Shown: in pieces, positions 1-11,004 of the stretch | Position numbering within the stretch: position 1 is the first letter of the stretch | How the letters are laid out: every line of letters starts with the position of its first letter | NCBI RefSeq assembly: GCF_029867415.1 | Contig: NC_081181.1 | Coordinates: forward strand, 116,809,888 to 116,873,887 | Source: Vicia villosa | Lineage: Eukaryota; Streptophyta; Magnoliopsida; Fabales; Fabaceae | Direction of reading: 5' to 3' | Length of the DNA stretch: 64,000 nt | Made by a program: the position numbers and the translations under genes | Notes under the pieces: generated by a model | Databases searched by the model: none | Told to the model about the DNA's origin: nothing | The model's input: the letters and a program-made list of their open reading frames with translations, nothing else

Positions 1-1227
1 TGCCAATTGAAGGATAGAAAAACACTTAGAAGGGGGGGGGGGGTTTGAATAAGCGTAGTCTAAAAACTTGAACGATAAAAACAATTTGCACAGTTATTTT
101 TATCCTGGTTCATTGTTAACTAAACTACTCCAGTCCACCCCCACGGAGTGATTTACCTCACCTGAGGATTTAATCCACTAATCGCAACAGATTACAATGG
201 TTTTCCACTTAGCCCACGACTAAGTCTTCTAGAGTATCCTGATCACAACCTGATCACTCTAGGAACAAATGCTTAGACACAAGCTAAGACTTTCTTAGAG
301 TATCCTGACCACCACGTGATCACTCTAATTACAACTGCTTAGACACAAGCTAAGACTTCCTAGAGTATCCTGATCAACACTTGATCACTCTAGTTACTTA
401 CAAATTAATGTAATCAATTCTAAGAGTATTACAAATGCTTCTGAAAAGCTATAATCACAACAGTGATATTTCTCTTAACGTTTAAGCTTAATCTCACTAA
501 TATATTACAACAGCAATGTAGTGAGCTTTGATGAAGATGAAGTTTCTGAGCTTTGATTTGAACAGCGTTTCAGCAAGTTAATATTCACAGAAATCGTCAA
601 GAATTGGTTAACCTTGCTTCTCATCATAACTTCATATTTATAGGCACTTGAGAAGATGACCGTTGGGAGCATTTAATGCTTTGCGTATTCCGTACAGCAT
701 TGCATTTAATGTTTCACGCTTTTGTCAACTACCTCGAGCCTTGTTCACGCTGTGTCTACTGACGTTGCCTTTAATAGCTTCCAACGTTCCTTTTGTCAGT
801 CAGCGTAGCCTGCCACCTGTACTTTCTTCTGATCTGATGATTGAGTATACAACGTTTGAATATCATCAGAGTCAAACAGCTTGGTGCATAGCATCTTCTT
901 GTCTTCTGACCTTGAAGTGCTTCTGAGCGTGATACCATGAGAACTTCAGTGCTTCTGCTTCTGATCTCAAGTTCTTCTGATGCTTCCATAGACCCATGTT
1001 CTGATTCTGCTTTGACCATCTTCTGATGTCTTGCCAGACCATGTTCTGATGTTGCATGCTGAACCTTCTGAGACAAAGCTTCTGAGCGCTGATTTGTGCA
1101 TACTCTTTATATATTTCCTGAAAGGGAAATTGCAATGTATTAGAGTACCACATTATCTCACACAAAATTCATATCCTTGTTATCATCAAAACTAAGAATA
1201 TTGATCAGAACAAATCTTGTTCTAACA
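1..1227 (-). mobile_element. SIRE/Maximus-type copia element, 5' LTR end only (element I)
   Basis: The sequence is the reverse complement of the LTRs of elements A and H. The LTR proper is 8-1227, and positions 1-7 are the first bases of the primer binding site. On the minus strand this is therefore a 5' LTR, and the body of the element lies left of the window. A TATA box (TATAAATA on the minus strand) is at 635-642. A G tract of 12 at 32-43 corresponds to only 7 C in A and H, so the homopolymer has expanded here. The LTR inserted into the tail of the older copia fragment that begins at 1228. Confidence 0.9.
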
Positions 1228-1312
1228 CTATTGCCTACTTTACTATCTTAATAAGCAAGAATTTAATAATAATAGTAGCAACAACAACAAAGTAACACAA
1301 CAAGTAAAGTAA

Positions 1313-3117
1313 TCAATATGTTAAAAATATCAATTTGTAACACTCCTCATTGATATTTTTCTTGAATACTCCAAGCATTGATCTCAATTCTTCAAACTTT
1401 CCCTTGGAAAGAGCTTTGTTCATTGTATGTGCAATATGCTTTTTTGAATTGCAATGCTCCAAACATATTTCCTTTAACTTTTTAGCTTCTCTAATAGCAT
1501 GATATTTAACTTTGATGTGTTTGGTTCTTCCATACTGGATTGGATTCTTAGCTATGGCTATAGCAGATTTGTTATCCACCCATATGACAATAGCTTTGTT
1601 TTGAATTTGTCCCACATCTGATAAAATCTTCCTAAGCTAAATAGTTTGGTTTGTTGCTGCAGCAGCAAAAATATACTCCACTTCAGTTGATGATTAGGTG
1701 ACAATTTCTTATTTATTTGAATTCCATTAGAATACAACAGTGCCAAATGAGAAATCATAACGAGATGTACTTTTTGCATCATCTACATTTCCATCACAGT
1801 CACTATCTGCATATCCTTAGAGGTCTCCACTTTCATTTTTCAAAAAACAAGACCATAATCAATTGTACCTTTTATGTTCCTCAAAACTCTCTTAGTTGCA
1901 CGAAGATGAACTTGACTTGGAGAATGCATGAACTTGGAAAGTAAGCTAGCAACAAATATTATATCAAGTCTGGTCGCTAAAAGATTCAACGAACTTCCAA
2001 TTATACTTCTATAAATAGAAGCATATGCACTGTTATCACCATCATCCTTTGACAATTTTTCATTCACAACCAGAGGTGTGAAAACAGGCTTGCATTTATC
2101 CATATGAAACTTCAATAACACCTCCAGAGCATATTTCTTTTGTGAAATGAAGATTCCAACATTTGATTGAAAGACCTCCATTCTAAGAAAATATTTCATT
2201 TCACCCAAATTTATCATCTCAAATTCATTCTCCATAGCTTGCTAGAATTGACTTAGAGAATTGGATTCATTTCCTTTAACCAACAAATCATCAACATACA
2301 ATGACACTATTAGTTGCACTTCATTCTTTGACCTCTTCACATACAAAGTATCCTCATTTTCACTTCTTTTAAAACCTTTTTGCAAAAGATAGCCATCAAT
2401 TATGCTATTCCATGCTCTTGGTGCTTGTTTTAAGCCATAGAGGGCTTTGTGAAGCTTGTAAACTTTATTTTCACTTCCTACAACCATAAAACCTTCAGAT
2501 TGGTCGGCATAAATGTCTTCACCAAGAAATCCACTCAAAAAAGATGATTTAACATCAAAATGATAAATTTTCCATCCAAGTTTTGCTGCATAGGCAACCA
2601 ACAACCTAATTGTACCATGTCTTGCAACAAGTGCATGAGTGTTTGAAAAATAAATACCATGTTGTTGAAAATAACCTTTTACCACCAATCCGGCCTTAAT
2701 TTTCTTTATAGAACCATCAGAATTGAGTTTGGTTCTATAAACCCACTTAACACCAATAATCTTTTGATTGTTTGGTTTGTCTACAAGCTTCCATGTTTGA
2801 TTTTTCTTTATCATCTTCATCTCCTCCTACATGGCAGCTTTCCATCCGTTAACAATAGCAGCTTCAACATACCATGTAGGCTCTATTGTAGCTATATTGC
2901 ACCTGGCATAAATATCTTCCAAGGTTCTAGTACCTTAGGTTGGAAAATCAGCATCACTATCATAATTTTCCCCTTCATCTTCTGAATTTTGATCTTCCAA
3001 ACTATCTTCCATAGGCAATACCTTACTTGAACCTTTAGCCTGAATTTTCTCCAAAATCCATTTAGATAACTCATTAAACTTCACATCTCTACAAACCAGA
3101 ATATTTTTGGTCTCCAA
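1313..3117 (-). pseudogene. Degenerate Ty1/copia RT and RNase H fragment (element E)
   Basis: Read on the minus strand this is the 3' half of a copia polyprotein. The RT start ([17 protein letters not shown]) is near 2790-2720, the copia box [11 protein letters not shown] near 2430, and the RT catalytic YVDDLL near 2290. RNase H follows with VDNKSAIAIAKNP near 1570, and the C-terminus ends near 1313. One reading frame runs from 3117 to about 1840 but contains at least three stops, near 2936, 2826 and 2243. A frameshift near 1840 and more stops follow. It is a different copia lineage from A and H. The upstream part (gag, PR, IN) is missing because the fragment ends abruptly at 3117. The tail is cut by the LTR at 1227. 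This is an old, dead copy. Confidence 0.88.
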
Positions 3118-3124
3118 ATGTTAG

Positions 3125-6100
3125 CTAGAGATTTCGAGATCTCATCAAAAACTATAAAACTGGAACTTCTCTTCTGTTCGCTGGACCCTTTTGGATTTTG
3201 CAGTTATGGCTCAATGCCACCATCGAGGCTTTCCTTCCAAGTAAAGGTATTGTTGATGAAAAAGAACCATCCATTAGAAACCGAACAGTCGAAGGAACTA
3301 GGCTAGCTCACCCAACCCCTTTAGAAGAAGGAGGAAAACTGCGCGAAACTTTCCGAGCATACTTCATGATGTTTGCTAAACGTTATCAGTTCAACCCTTC
3401 TATGGCTCCATTCGTGAAAAGAGAAGTGGGTCCCGAATGGTTCATACGAAAATTTCCTGCAACCTTTCCAGATCAACAAGCTGAATCTATGGTTATTTGG
3501 GAAGCTTTCTTGACTCCTAAACTATTGTATCATCGACTACGGTCCCCAAAGAGTCACTGTTGTCTTCTCTATTACCAACCTAATCTCGTATCGAGGCAAT
3601 TTGGGTTGGTTCAGCTCAAGCCTAAATGCATGTACGAAAAAAGAAATCATATGTGTTTGCACACTATGCACTCATCTGAAGAAGATTATGAGTCCAAGAT
3701 CTCTAAATATGTTGGCATCACGACCCTCTCTCCCATTTCTTTCAAACCTTCCTTCTATCCCACTATAGATTTCCATCAGTGGTGGATTGAATATTATAAC
3801 AAGCAAATCTTCGACGCGGATAGTCTTTCGCAAGAATTAACTGAAGCTTTTGCTGATGTGCAGGCGAACTTCAAAAAAGGTACTTCAACCCATATTAAAT
3901 AAATTCAAGCTTTTCAAAAGTTCTTTGAAACTATCTACAGGCCTGATGACCTTAGTCGGACCGTTCGTGAAGCTGCGGTCACTTTACGTGAAAAGTTTTC
4001 CAAGAAACTGGATAAGCTGAAATTGCCCACGTATGTTCAACCTGAACAAAGTTATGAAGTGGCTTCCAAGCTCTATCCTCAAAAATTCTCTCCATTACCT
4101 AGTGCTGACTTTGGTGTGGCTTTAAGCCCTCCTTTTCCAGACTGGTTTGTGTGTGGGAATGTCCCTAAAATTCTTCGCGAACAATCCAAAAAACGCGCTG
4201 AATGAGTGGTTCCGACTAAGCATACCTTGGATAATTTCAAAGGACATCTTCATATAAGTCTCGAACACGTTCGTGTTCTGACTCCAATACCTGAAGGTTG
4301 GGGCCTAGATAATCTTTCGATTATAACCTCCTCTTCATCCGTGTACTAACTCTTTGTTTCATTCACAGCTCAAGGTCGAAAGAAAAATATCAAGGAGACT
4401 GCTGTGCAAATGGATGCTGAAGCTTCGAAAAGCAAAAGGGCAAGTGGGGACGACTCTGCCGATACTGGCAAGAAATCAACGGTACATATTTTCACACTTT
4501 AACTTATGCTTTTATTCTGAATATCTCTCAAGCTCTTCACTATAAATATTTTCAGAGTTCGAAACCCCCATCAACTCCGAAACGGAAACCTTCGACTACT
4601 AGTGCTGCCATCGCTTCAGATGATGAGGATGGATCTCCCCCTCATACTAGACAAGCTGCGAAGAAAAGACAGAAGGCTACTATTTCTTCAGCTAAGGGTA
4701 GAGGATCTGGGACTTCAAAACCCACCTCGTCAAGTGACAAAGTACTTTCTGACGAACAACTTTTGAATACCACTAACGCTCTTGTTGTCGAAAGTCATAA
4801 TTCGAGCCCAAATAATATCCTAACCAAGGTATCGAATCTTGGATTCTGATAATTCACTACACTTAACTTTAAATGCTATGTTTATATTTTACCTTGCATT
4901 TGTAGGATGATGTAGGCATAGCTAGTTCTGATCTCAAAGCTTCAGATCTCAGTCTTGATCTTGATAACCTTCAAGGTATACATTTATATCCTTTAAGTCT
5001 ATCAACAATTCTTTCATAGCTTTTATCTTAACGTATTATGATTTCGTTACAGGTATCCCTCAACGAAAATCTCCAGTTCTTCCTCGAGTTCTCGAGGATG
5101 ATGACCCTACCACTAAAGTTCCTTCCCCTGAGCATACTGAGGGTACTCGTTCGAATGATGCACCCCCCATTATCAATCAGGATGAAGATATGGAAGATAA
5201 ACCTCAACATTCTAACACTAGTGAGGTATTTGAGCAATCTACCGGGAGTGAGGACACTAACCCTGAAAATGAGACCATGGATGAAGTCTCCAGTTTACCT
5301 CAATCAGGAAATAATGAAACTTCGACCTTTGGGACAATTGTTACTCCTGCAACTACTTCGACCAAGATTCCTCCTGTACTCACATCAGCCGAATTAGAGC
5401 AACTTAAGAATACCAGTCCTGTAAGCTTCCTCAAAGCTATGATGAATGCCAAGAGTGTTCCGTCCATCATGGGTGAAACTTCTTCGAACACCTTTGTGGA
5501 AAGCGGCACGGAACTCGATACTCCAAACCTTCTTCACCAGATAAAGGAGAAGTTCTTTGGAACTGATCTTATCGAAGTTCTAAGGAAAGATTCCACCAGC
5601 TGCTTTGGGCTAAAAAATCTTTTAAAGAAGGTGGACTTACTCCAAGTCTCTGATGAAGTTTCACAAGTGATTGTCTCACTAAGTTCTTTACTTGATCAGC
5701 TTCAAGCCGATAACCTTCAAAAGCAAGAAGTTAATCAAAAACTCAGCACGAAAGTAGCTACTCACAGCTCTTCGTGGAAACCTGCTAATGAGTCATCTGC
5801 CAAAGTTGATGCCCTCGAGCTTGAGCATTCGAAGCACCAAAAAGAGTATGATGCTTGTGGGGCGAATATCAAATCTTGGGAAAAACAAATTGAGCGCCTT
5901 CAAGAGAAAGTGAAAACTGCCAAGTCTCGTCAGGAGGAAATCCGGCAATTAAAACAAAAAGAATTGGATGAAGTGGTACAAGCAGGTATTCGACACATCG
6001 AAACGGCTCAAAAATTAGGGCCAGAGATCGAAGAGTTGAAGAAACAACATGCCACGATTGAACGCCGTTTGTCTTTATTGGCTTCCCAATATTCTAAAAT

Positions 6101-6131
6101 GAAAAACAATCTCCCTGAGGGTTTCAACTAA
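3125..6131 (+). pseudogene. Plant-mobile-domain (PMD) accessory gene, copy D, five exons, 5'-truncated
   Basis: This is the second copy of the spliced accessory gene described for B. Exon 1 (partial) is 3125-4296, exon 2 is 4369-4481, exon 3 is 4556-4828, exon 4 is 4906-4975 and exon 5 is 5053-6131. All four introns (72, 74, 77 and 77 bp) begin GT and end AG. Their phases 1, 0, 0, 1 join the exons into one frame. The exon 1 remnant carries the C-terminal part of the PMD-like region (LWLNAT, RTVEGTRLA, MMFAKRYQF). Exons 2 and 3 are rich in Lys/Arg and Ser with nuclear-localisation-like patches (PKRKP, KKRQK). Exon 5 is acidic, then forms a long Lys/Glu/Gln coiled coil. Two stops relative to B disable it: GAA to TAA near 3899 and CGA to TGA near 4203. 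The N-terminal third is missing. PMD assignment is from memory of the family pattern. Confidence 0.78.
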
Positions 6132-6576
6132 TTGTAATAATCTTTATAATGTTTTTCACTTTATTTGTCCTGTTTTTGTAATTGAATCCAACAATGAATA
6201 TATATAATTTGTTTTGGCTATATATATGTTTCCATGCAATACCACGAGTAACATTTCTTTGGCCATTTTTTCATTACTGCACCTAATCTCCTTGCCATCA
6301 TAATGGCCTCGATAGCCTATGCACGCGACTTAATTACCTTTCGCAGCCACTTCGCTTTTGATTTGACGTTCCAACTCTACACGTCGTAATAGTCAGTTAA
6401 TCATGACTTCGCTTTTTCCAAAACGTCTAATTAAGACGTTCGTGTGTCAGTTTCCACTATGATTACACTCCAACTTCCGAGATTAGAAACGGCGGACTCC
6501 ACATCTTCCCTCGGGGATCCAACACGCGGTCCAATGAGATTTCAAAGCGTGATCTTTCTCCAAGACAAACACCCTC
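6132..6576 (+). other. Spacer between the two accessory genes (copy D)
   Basis: AT-rich 3' flank of the PMD gene (repeated TATATA near 6200-6230), then the upstream region of the second accessory gene. The part from about 6360 on, with several ACGTC/GACGT motifs and the stretch AAACGGCGGA, is recognisably shared with B's minus strand at about 19730-19520. That suggests a retained promoter. No ORF of note. Confidence 0.5.
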
Positions 6577-6584
6577 TATATAAA
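6577..6584 (+). promoter_or_regulatory. TATA box of second accessory gene (copy D)
   Basis: TATATAAA lies 75 bp before the ATG at 6659 and is followed by a CT-rich leader. The equivalent copy in B has TATATAAG at 19505-19512 (minus strand). Confidence 0.6.
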
Positions 6585-6658
6585 CATTACCACTCTTCTT
6601 CATTCCTTCATACTTTTTCAACCATTTCTCTTTCTCAAACCTCTCTTTTATAGCGAAA

Positions 6659-6955
6659 ATGTCTCTAAGTTTTACTCAAATCATTTCTGCCATTCACAAG
6701 GAGTTTAAACCTTCTGCAGAAGAGTTTCATCGTCATGGTATTGATATAGATGAAATGTTTGCCACCCAAAATCTCAGAACTTATCTTAACATCTTAGAAG
6801 GCCCCGTTTATCCAAACATGGTTGTTGACTTCTGGATGTTTGCCTCTATCCAAATGGACCCAGAATGCAAAACTACCATTGTTTCTGAAGTCTGTGGGTC
6901 TCGTGTTATCATCTCTGCAACACTTATCGCAGATGTGATGAGATGCGAGAATATA
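6659..6955 (+). pseudogene. Second accessory gene (putative plant transposon protein domain), copy D, 3'-truncated and fused to gag
   Basis: The first ~98 codons match the minus-strand gene of B at 19389-18671, including the block EGPVYPNMVVDFWMFAS and the following TTIVSEV. This pattern resembles the domain annotated in plants as 'putative plant transposon protein'. That family name is from memory. The ATG at 6659 sits 75 bp after a TATA box. At about 6955 the sequence switches in frame to the first residues of gag of element C (MNLRSGKLTN), giving one open frame to 7495. The chimera looks accidental, because the C side is a gag start that in B follows the primer site directly. Confidence 0.7.
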
Positions 6956-9945
6956 TCAAGACCTTGTATGAACCTTAGGAGCGGTAAATTAACCAACAGT
7001 GCGCAACCGATTCCTAAACGAAGGTACAACAAGAAAATGGTCAATTCGACCAGTGGAAGGGGAAATCAAGATCCCCCAAAAGGGTCAGGAACAGTAGCAG
7101 CAAGTACTACAAATGTTTCGACTTCTATGCCAGAAGCACAGGAGATACCCACTTCGACAGGGTCTGCGGCCGTAAGTAGTTCCCAGGCCATGCCCGAAAA
7201 TACGTTGATACCAACAGGGACAATGCCAATATCTAGTTCGACTACTATGCCTTCTTTTACAGGCGCAACAGAAATACCACATTTTTCGACAAATTCTGCA
7301 AGTGAACTACATACCCCGAGGCCACCAACAACATTTGAGGGTTGGAGACCTTGGAACCCTTATGGAATGCCACCATTATATATGGCAGGATTACAAGGTG
7401 CAGGACCTACCTACACTGAATCTGGTACGACGACATTTTCGCCTAACGCCGGTTCAGTGGGTCGAAGTGTACAAAACCCAGGCCCATCAGGCTAAATTCC
7501 TTCCTTAACTACAAATAATCAAGCATCATTTAGACATGAGATGGATGCAAGCAATCACGATATGGTGGGTGCCCTTGCTCGAGAAATGAGTTTGATTTTT
7601 TCTCCCTTAATAACATACATTTCCAGGACTAACCAGGATAATGTAGAAACATATCAAAAGATATCTTCACAAATAGGACGTATGGCAGATTTCTTTGGAG
7701 CCCCTCAAACGTCTACTAGACGAAGGAACAACCAGGCTACCGTTCGAGAAAACGAACCAATCTTGACACCTGTCCAAGATCTAGTTCAACCATCTAGGCA
7801 AAGACCCGGTGAAAGAAATCAAGTGATAGATTTAGAAAATCAGAACCGAAGGACCAATACTTGTCAACAGGAAGTTCTTGAAGAACATCCTAGGGTAGTC
7901 ATAGTTAATAGGGACCAACATCCAGATGAAGTGATACACAGGGTTAGGAGAGACAATATGGCAACAGAAAATAACCTAACCACCCTAATAAAAAGGATTA
8001 TGGCCAATAATGGCATTAATACTGGACTTCAACGTCCAAATTATACTTCCCCTGTAGCGGAGTATATTCTGCAGACTGAACTACCAAGGGGTACCAAAGT
8101 ACCCAGATTTACAAAATTTTCAGGGGATACTAGTGAATCAACTGTGGAACATATAGCCCGATATTTGACGGAGGCTGGTGATTTAGCGGGAAACGAGAAT
8201 TTAAGAATTAAATATTTCCCTAGTTCGTTAACAAAAAATGCTTTTACATGATTTACCACTTTACCTCCAAATTCTATAGATGCTTGGGCACACTTAGAAA
8301 GGGTGTTCCATGAATAATTCTACATGGGACAAACCAAGATTAGTTTGAAAGAGTTGGCTAGCATTAAGAGGAAATTCACAGAGCCTATAGATGACTACTT
8401 GAATAGGTTCCGTTTATTGAAATCAAGATGCTTCACAGTTGTTCCGGAACATAAATTAGTCGAAATGGCCGCAGGCGGTTTGGACTATTCAATCAGAAAG
8501 AAGTTATATACTCAATATTTGAGAGATATGGCCCAGTTGGCCGATAGAGTTCGACAAGTCGAGCGACTGAAAGCTGAAAAGGCCAGAGCAAATAAGAATT
8601 ACAAGAAAGAGAGAGTAGCCTATATTGTGGCTGAAGATGCAGAAGTTGAAACCTTCGATGATTCATATAGTTTCGATGAAGTCGAAATAGATTTGGCCGA
8701 ATTAAAAGAGGCACCTCCATACTCTTGTAACTTGCTCACTCCTTCTAATGGAAAAAACCCTGTCGAAAATGATAAGAACGACAAATTCCCAAAGAAAACA
8801 TACACTTTTGACGTTACCAAGTGTGACGAAATCTTTGATTTATTAGTAAAAGATGGCTAGATGATAGTGCCTCCCAATTCGTTTGAAGGCAAGAAAACCA
8901 GTTGCTGAAGGTTTACCCAAGGCCTGGTGAAAGTCTTGTAAGTTTCCTGGTTCGATGGCATAAGGCAAAGACTGAAATCATCATGTGTCCTAGGTGTGGG
9001 GCAGTATATGATAATCTGATGGCGCAATCATTCAAAAGGATATCTTTCTCTACTGGTTGGTATGTTCAAGGAGTCAATCCCAACATGTACGTGTTCGATA
9101 ATCGAACACCATCAAGAAGGCCTGATAGCCCCCATCCCAAGGCTCGCAGAGTGACATTCAAACTCCCCGCAGAAGTACCCATGGATAGATGGACACAAGC
9201 TGGCGCAGGGAATAACAAATAGCGAAGCTGGGATCAAGGTGGACGAACTGCAATGGCTTATAGAAGGCAGTTCCAGACGTCAAATCGAGAAATGTACAGG
9301 CTTGAGAATTACAAAGGTAGGAATCCGATGTCCAGATCTCAATGGAGGAGACACCAGAGAATGAAGAAAGCGCAGAAAGAATCCAAGGCGAAGGATGTTG
9401 GAGAATCCAGCAGCACCAAAGTCAAAATGCAGGGGGCAAAGTCGAACAAACCTCCTGTAGAACGCAAGTTGTTCAGTTCTGAAAACTAAAAAGAAGAGGA
9501 AAAGGTGCAGTCTAGCCCCTGGAAAGAAGACGATAGGATGACTAATGATTTCGATTCAGACGGAGTTTCGTCTATAAATTTCAACTGCAATGTTGTGTCA
9601 GTCCTTCCCCATGAAGTTTTCCAAGAGACGGAAATCGAAGATTGCGAGGAAGCTGACGAAGAAGAAATGGCGAAACACAGACCAATGTGTTACTATGTGC
9701 TGAATAATGGAGCTATCGAAGAGCAGAATGCATTCTTCGAAAGACTTTATCAAGGTATGAGGAATCATCTGAAGCCTCTTTACATAAGAGCCAAAATTGA
9801 AAATGTAGGCATTAACAAAGTCCTCGTTGATGGGGGGCAGCAGTAAACTTGATTCCCCAATATATGCTGAAGAGGATTGGCATGTTTGACACTGACATAA
9901 GACCACATAATATGGTCTTGTCCAACTATGAAGGAAAAGTAGGAC
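6956..9945 (+). pseudogene. Tat-lineage gag-pro, left part of element C
   Basis: Capsid and protease region homologous to B's 11005-14610. The N-terminal part is Ser/Thr/Pro rich. The capsid core (PRGTKVPRFTKFSGD, MGQTKISLKELASIKRKF) spans about 8080-8600. The ORF is broken by stops at 7493, 8249, 8315 and 8858, by a deletion of roughly 0.7 kb near 8895 relative to B, by a stop near 9487, and by a 1-bp deletion in the protease active-site region (Asp-Gly-Gly) near 9832. It is interrupted at 9945 by element B and resumes at 33906. The upstream leader, primer site and 5' LTR are missing because of the junction at about 6955. Confidence 0.85.
9941..9945. repeat. Target-site duplication of element B, left copy
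   Basis: AGGAC directly before the LTR start TGTTGG. The same five bases follow the right LTR at 33906-33910. Confidence 0.95.
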
Positions 9946-10920
9946 TGTTGGCTGGGGATTTCGTTTGGAAAGAATATCCTTTGAAGAGTTACAAATCGAA
10001 GGAAGATGGTTACTGATGACCATTTCTGAGTTTAAAAATGGCTACTGACGGCCATGTTTCGAGGATGTTGGTTTGAGTTGGAATAAAGATGGTTAGACTT
10101 GGAGCTAATTCGAAGAAGAATATATTTAAAAGGCTTAAACGTTTTTGCGAAATACGTAAAGTACTGAGGCAGAACGTGTCTTCGTGGCATTCTCGATTCT
10201 GGTTGCGTTGCTACGTGTCGAAAGAAGATTCAGGCGGGATGATTTGAATTTCGAATTAGTTTGTGTAACCGCACAAAGACAGATGGCATCCCAGGGTTTT
10301 CTTGTGGGCAACGTGGCGTTAGATTAGTATAGGACCGTTAGGGTCGAAATTAGTACAAATAAGGGTCTTAATGTTAGGATTCCGTGTGTTCATTTTGTAC
10401 AAATCACTCACAAATCACTCAAGTATCAAGTGTTTAGAGAACGAGTTCGCTGAGAAATGTACGTATGACACCAACATCAATTTAAATACATTTGTGTTTT
10501 CCTTTATTCAAGTATCTTTTCATTTTTACTTCTTCCATTTACTTCCTGTTATTTATCTTCTTGCATTTCTTTCGTTGCGTCTAAACTTTCATTTCGAGGC
10601 ACTTTACATTCCTGCATTTTACATTACTGCATGTTATATTTCTGCACTTTACTTTTTATGCAATTTACATGCTTTTATTTATGTTTCTTTGAAAGTTGTA
10701 TTGACTCGTATGACCAGTGCTGTTTCAAGTGAACATTCATAAGGTCGAATCACAAAACAAGTTTTTCTCGAAGTCAGAACAGGCAAACATGAATCGAATC
10801 CTTTCAAAAGACATTAGTTTGACTATGTCCTAGGATTAATCTAGTCGATCCTGCGAGTAACCAAAGTATATTTTATATTTTGGAGGACTAGCGGTTGTTT
10901 ACCGGAAATCATCGTAAACA
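9946..10920 (+). repeat. 5' LTR of element B
   Basis: Begins TGTTGGCTGGGG and ends CGTAAACA, 975 bp, aligned without gaps to 32931-33905. The TATA box of the 3' copy (TATAAATA, 33339-33346) is TACAAATA here (10354-10361), so the promoter of the 5' LTR is probably weakened. Short ORFs inside it are chance frames. Confidence 0.95.
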
Positions 10921-10923
10921 AAT

Positions 10924-10941
10924 TGGCACACCCAGTGGGAC
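10924..10941 (+). promoter_or_regulatory. Primer binding site of element B
   Basis: TGGCACACCCAGTGGGAC starts three bases after the LTR end. It begins with TGG, complementary to a tRNA CCA end. I do not assign the tRNA with confidence. Confidence 0.75.
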
Positions 10942-11004
10942 GGTATCAAACAGATTGTTATTAATTGATTGTTTTATTTTGTCTAGAAAATATCAAGACC
11001 TTGT

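Larger units (their letters stand above)
3118..6955 (+). mobile_element. Fragment D: inverted accessory-gene region of a Tat-lineage gypsy element
   Basis: This segment matches, gene by gene, the minus-strand accessory region of element B (18671-32484), but here it reads on the plus strand. Its left end is about one third into the first accessory gene, against copia fragment E. Its right end is about 100 codons into the second accessory gene, where it meets gag of element C. Neither LTR nor pol of the parent element is present. It keeps the 3' end of the first gene and the spacer between the genes, which B has lost. Confidence 0.82.

Noticed and set aside
3118..6131. Independent host PMD gene
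   Set aside because: It is flanked by element fragments, matches the antisense gene inside element B exon by exon, and is truncated with stops.
10371..10742. 123-residue hydrophobic ORF, also at 33479
   Set aside because: It lies in the LTR of B, is T-rich, and its length changes with single substitutions between the two LTRs.
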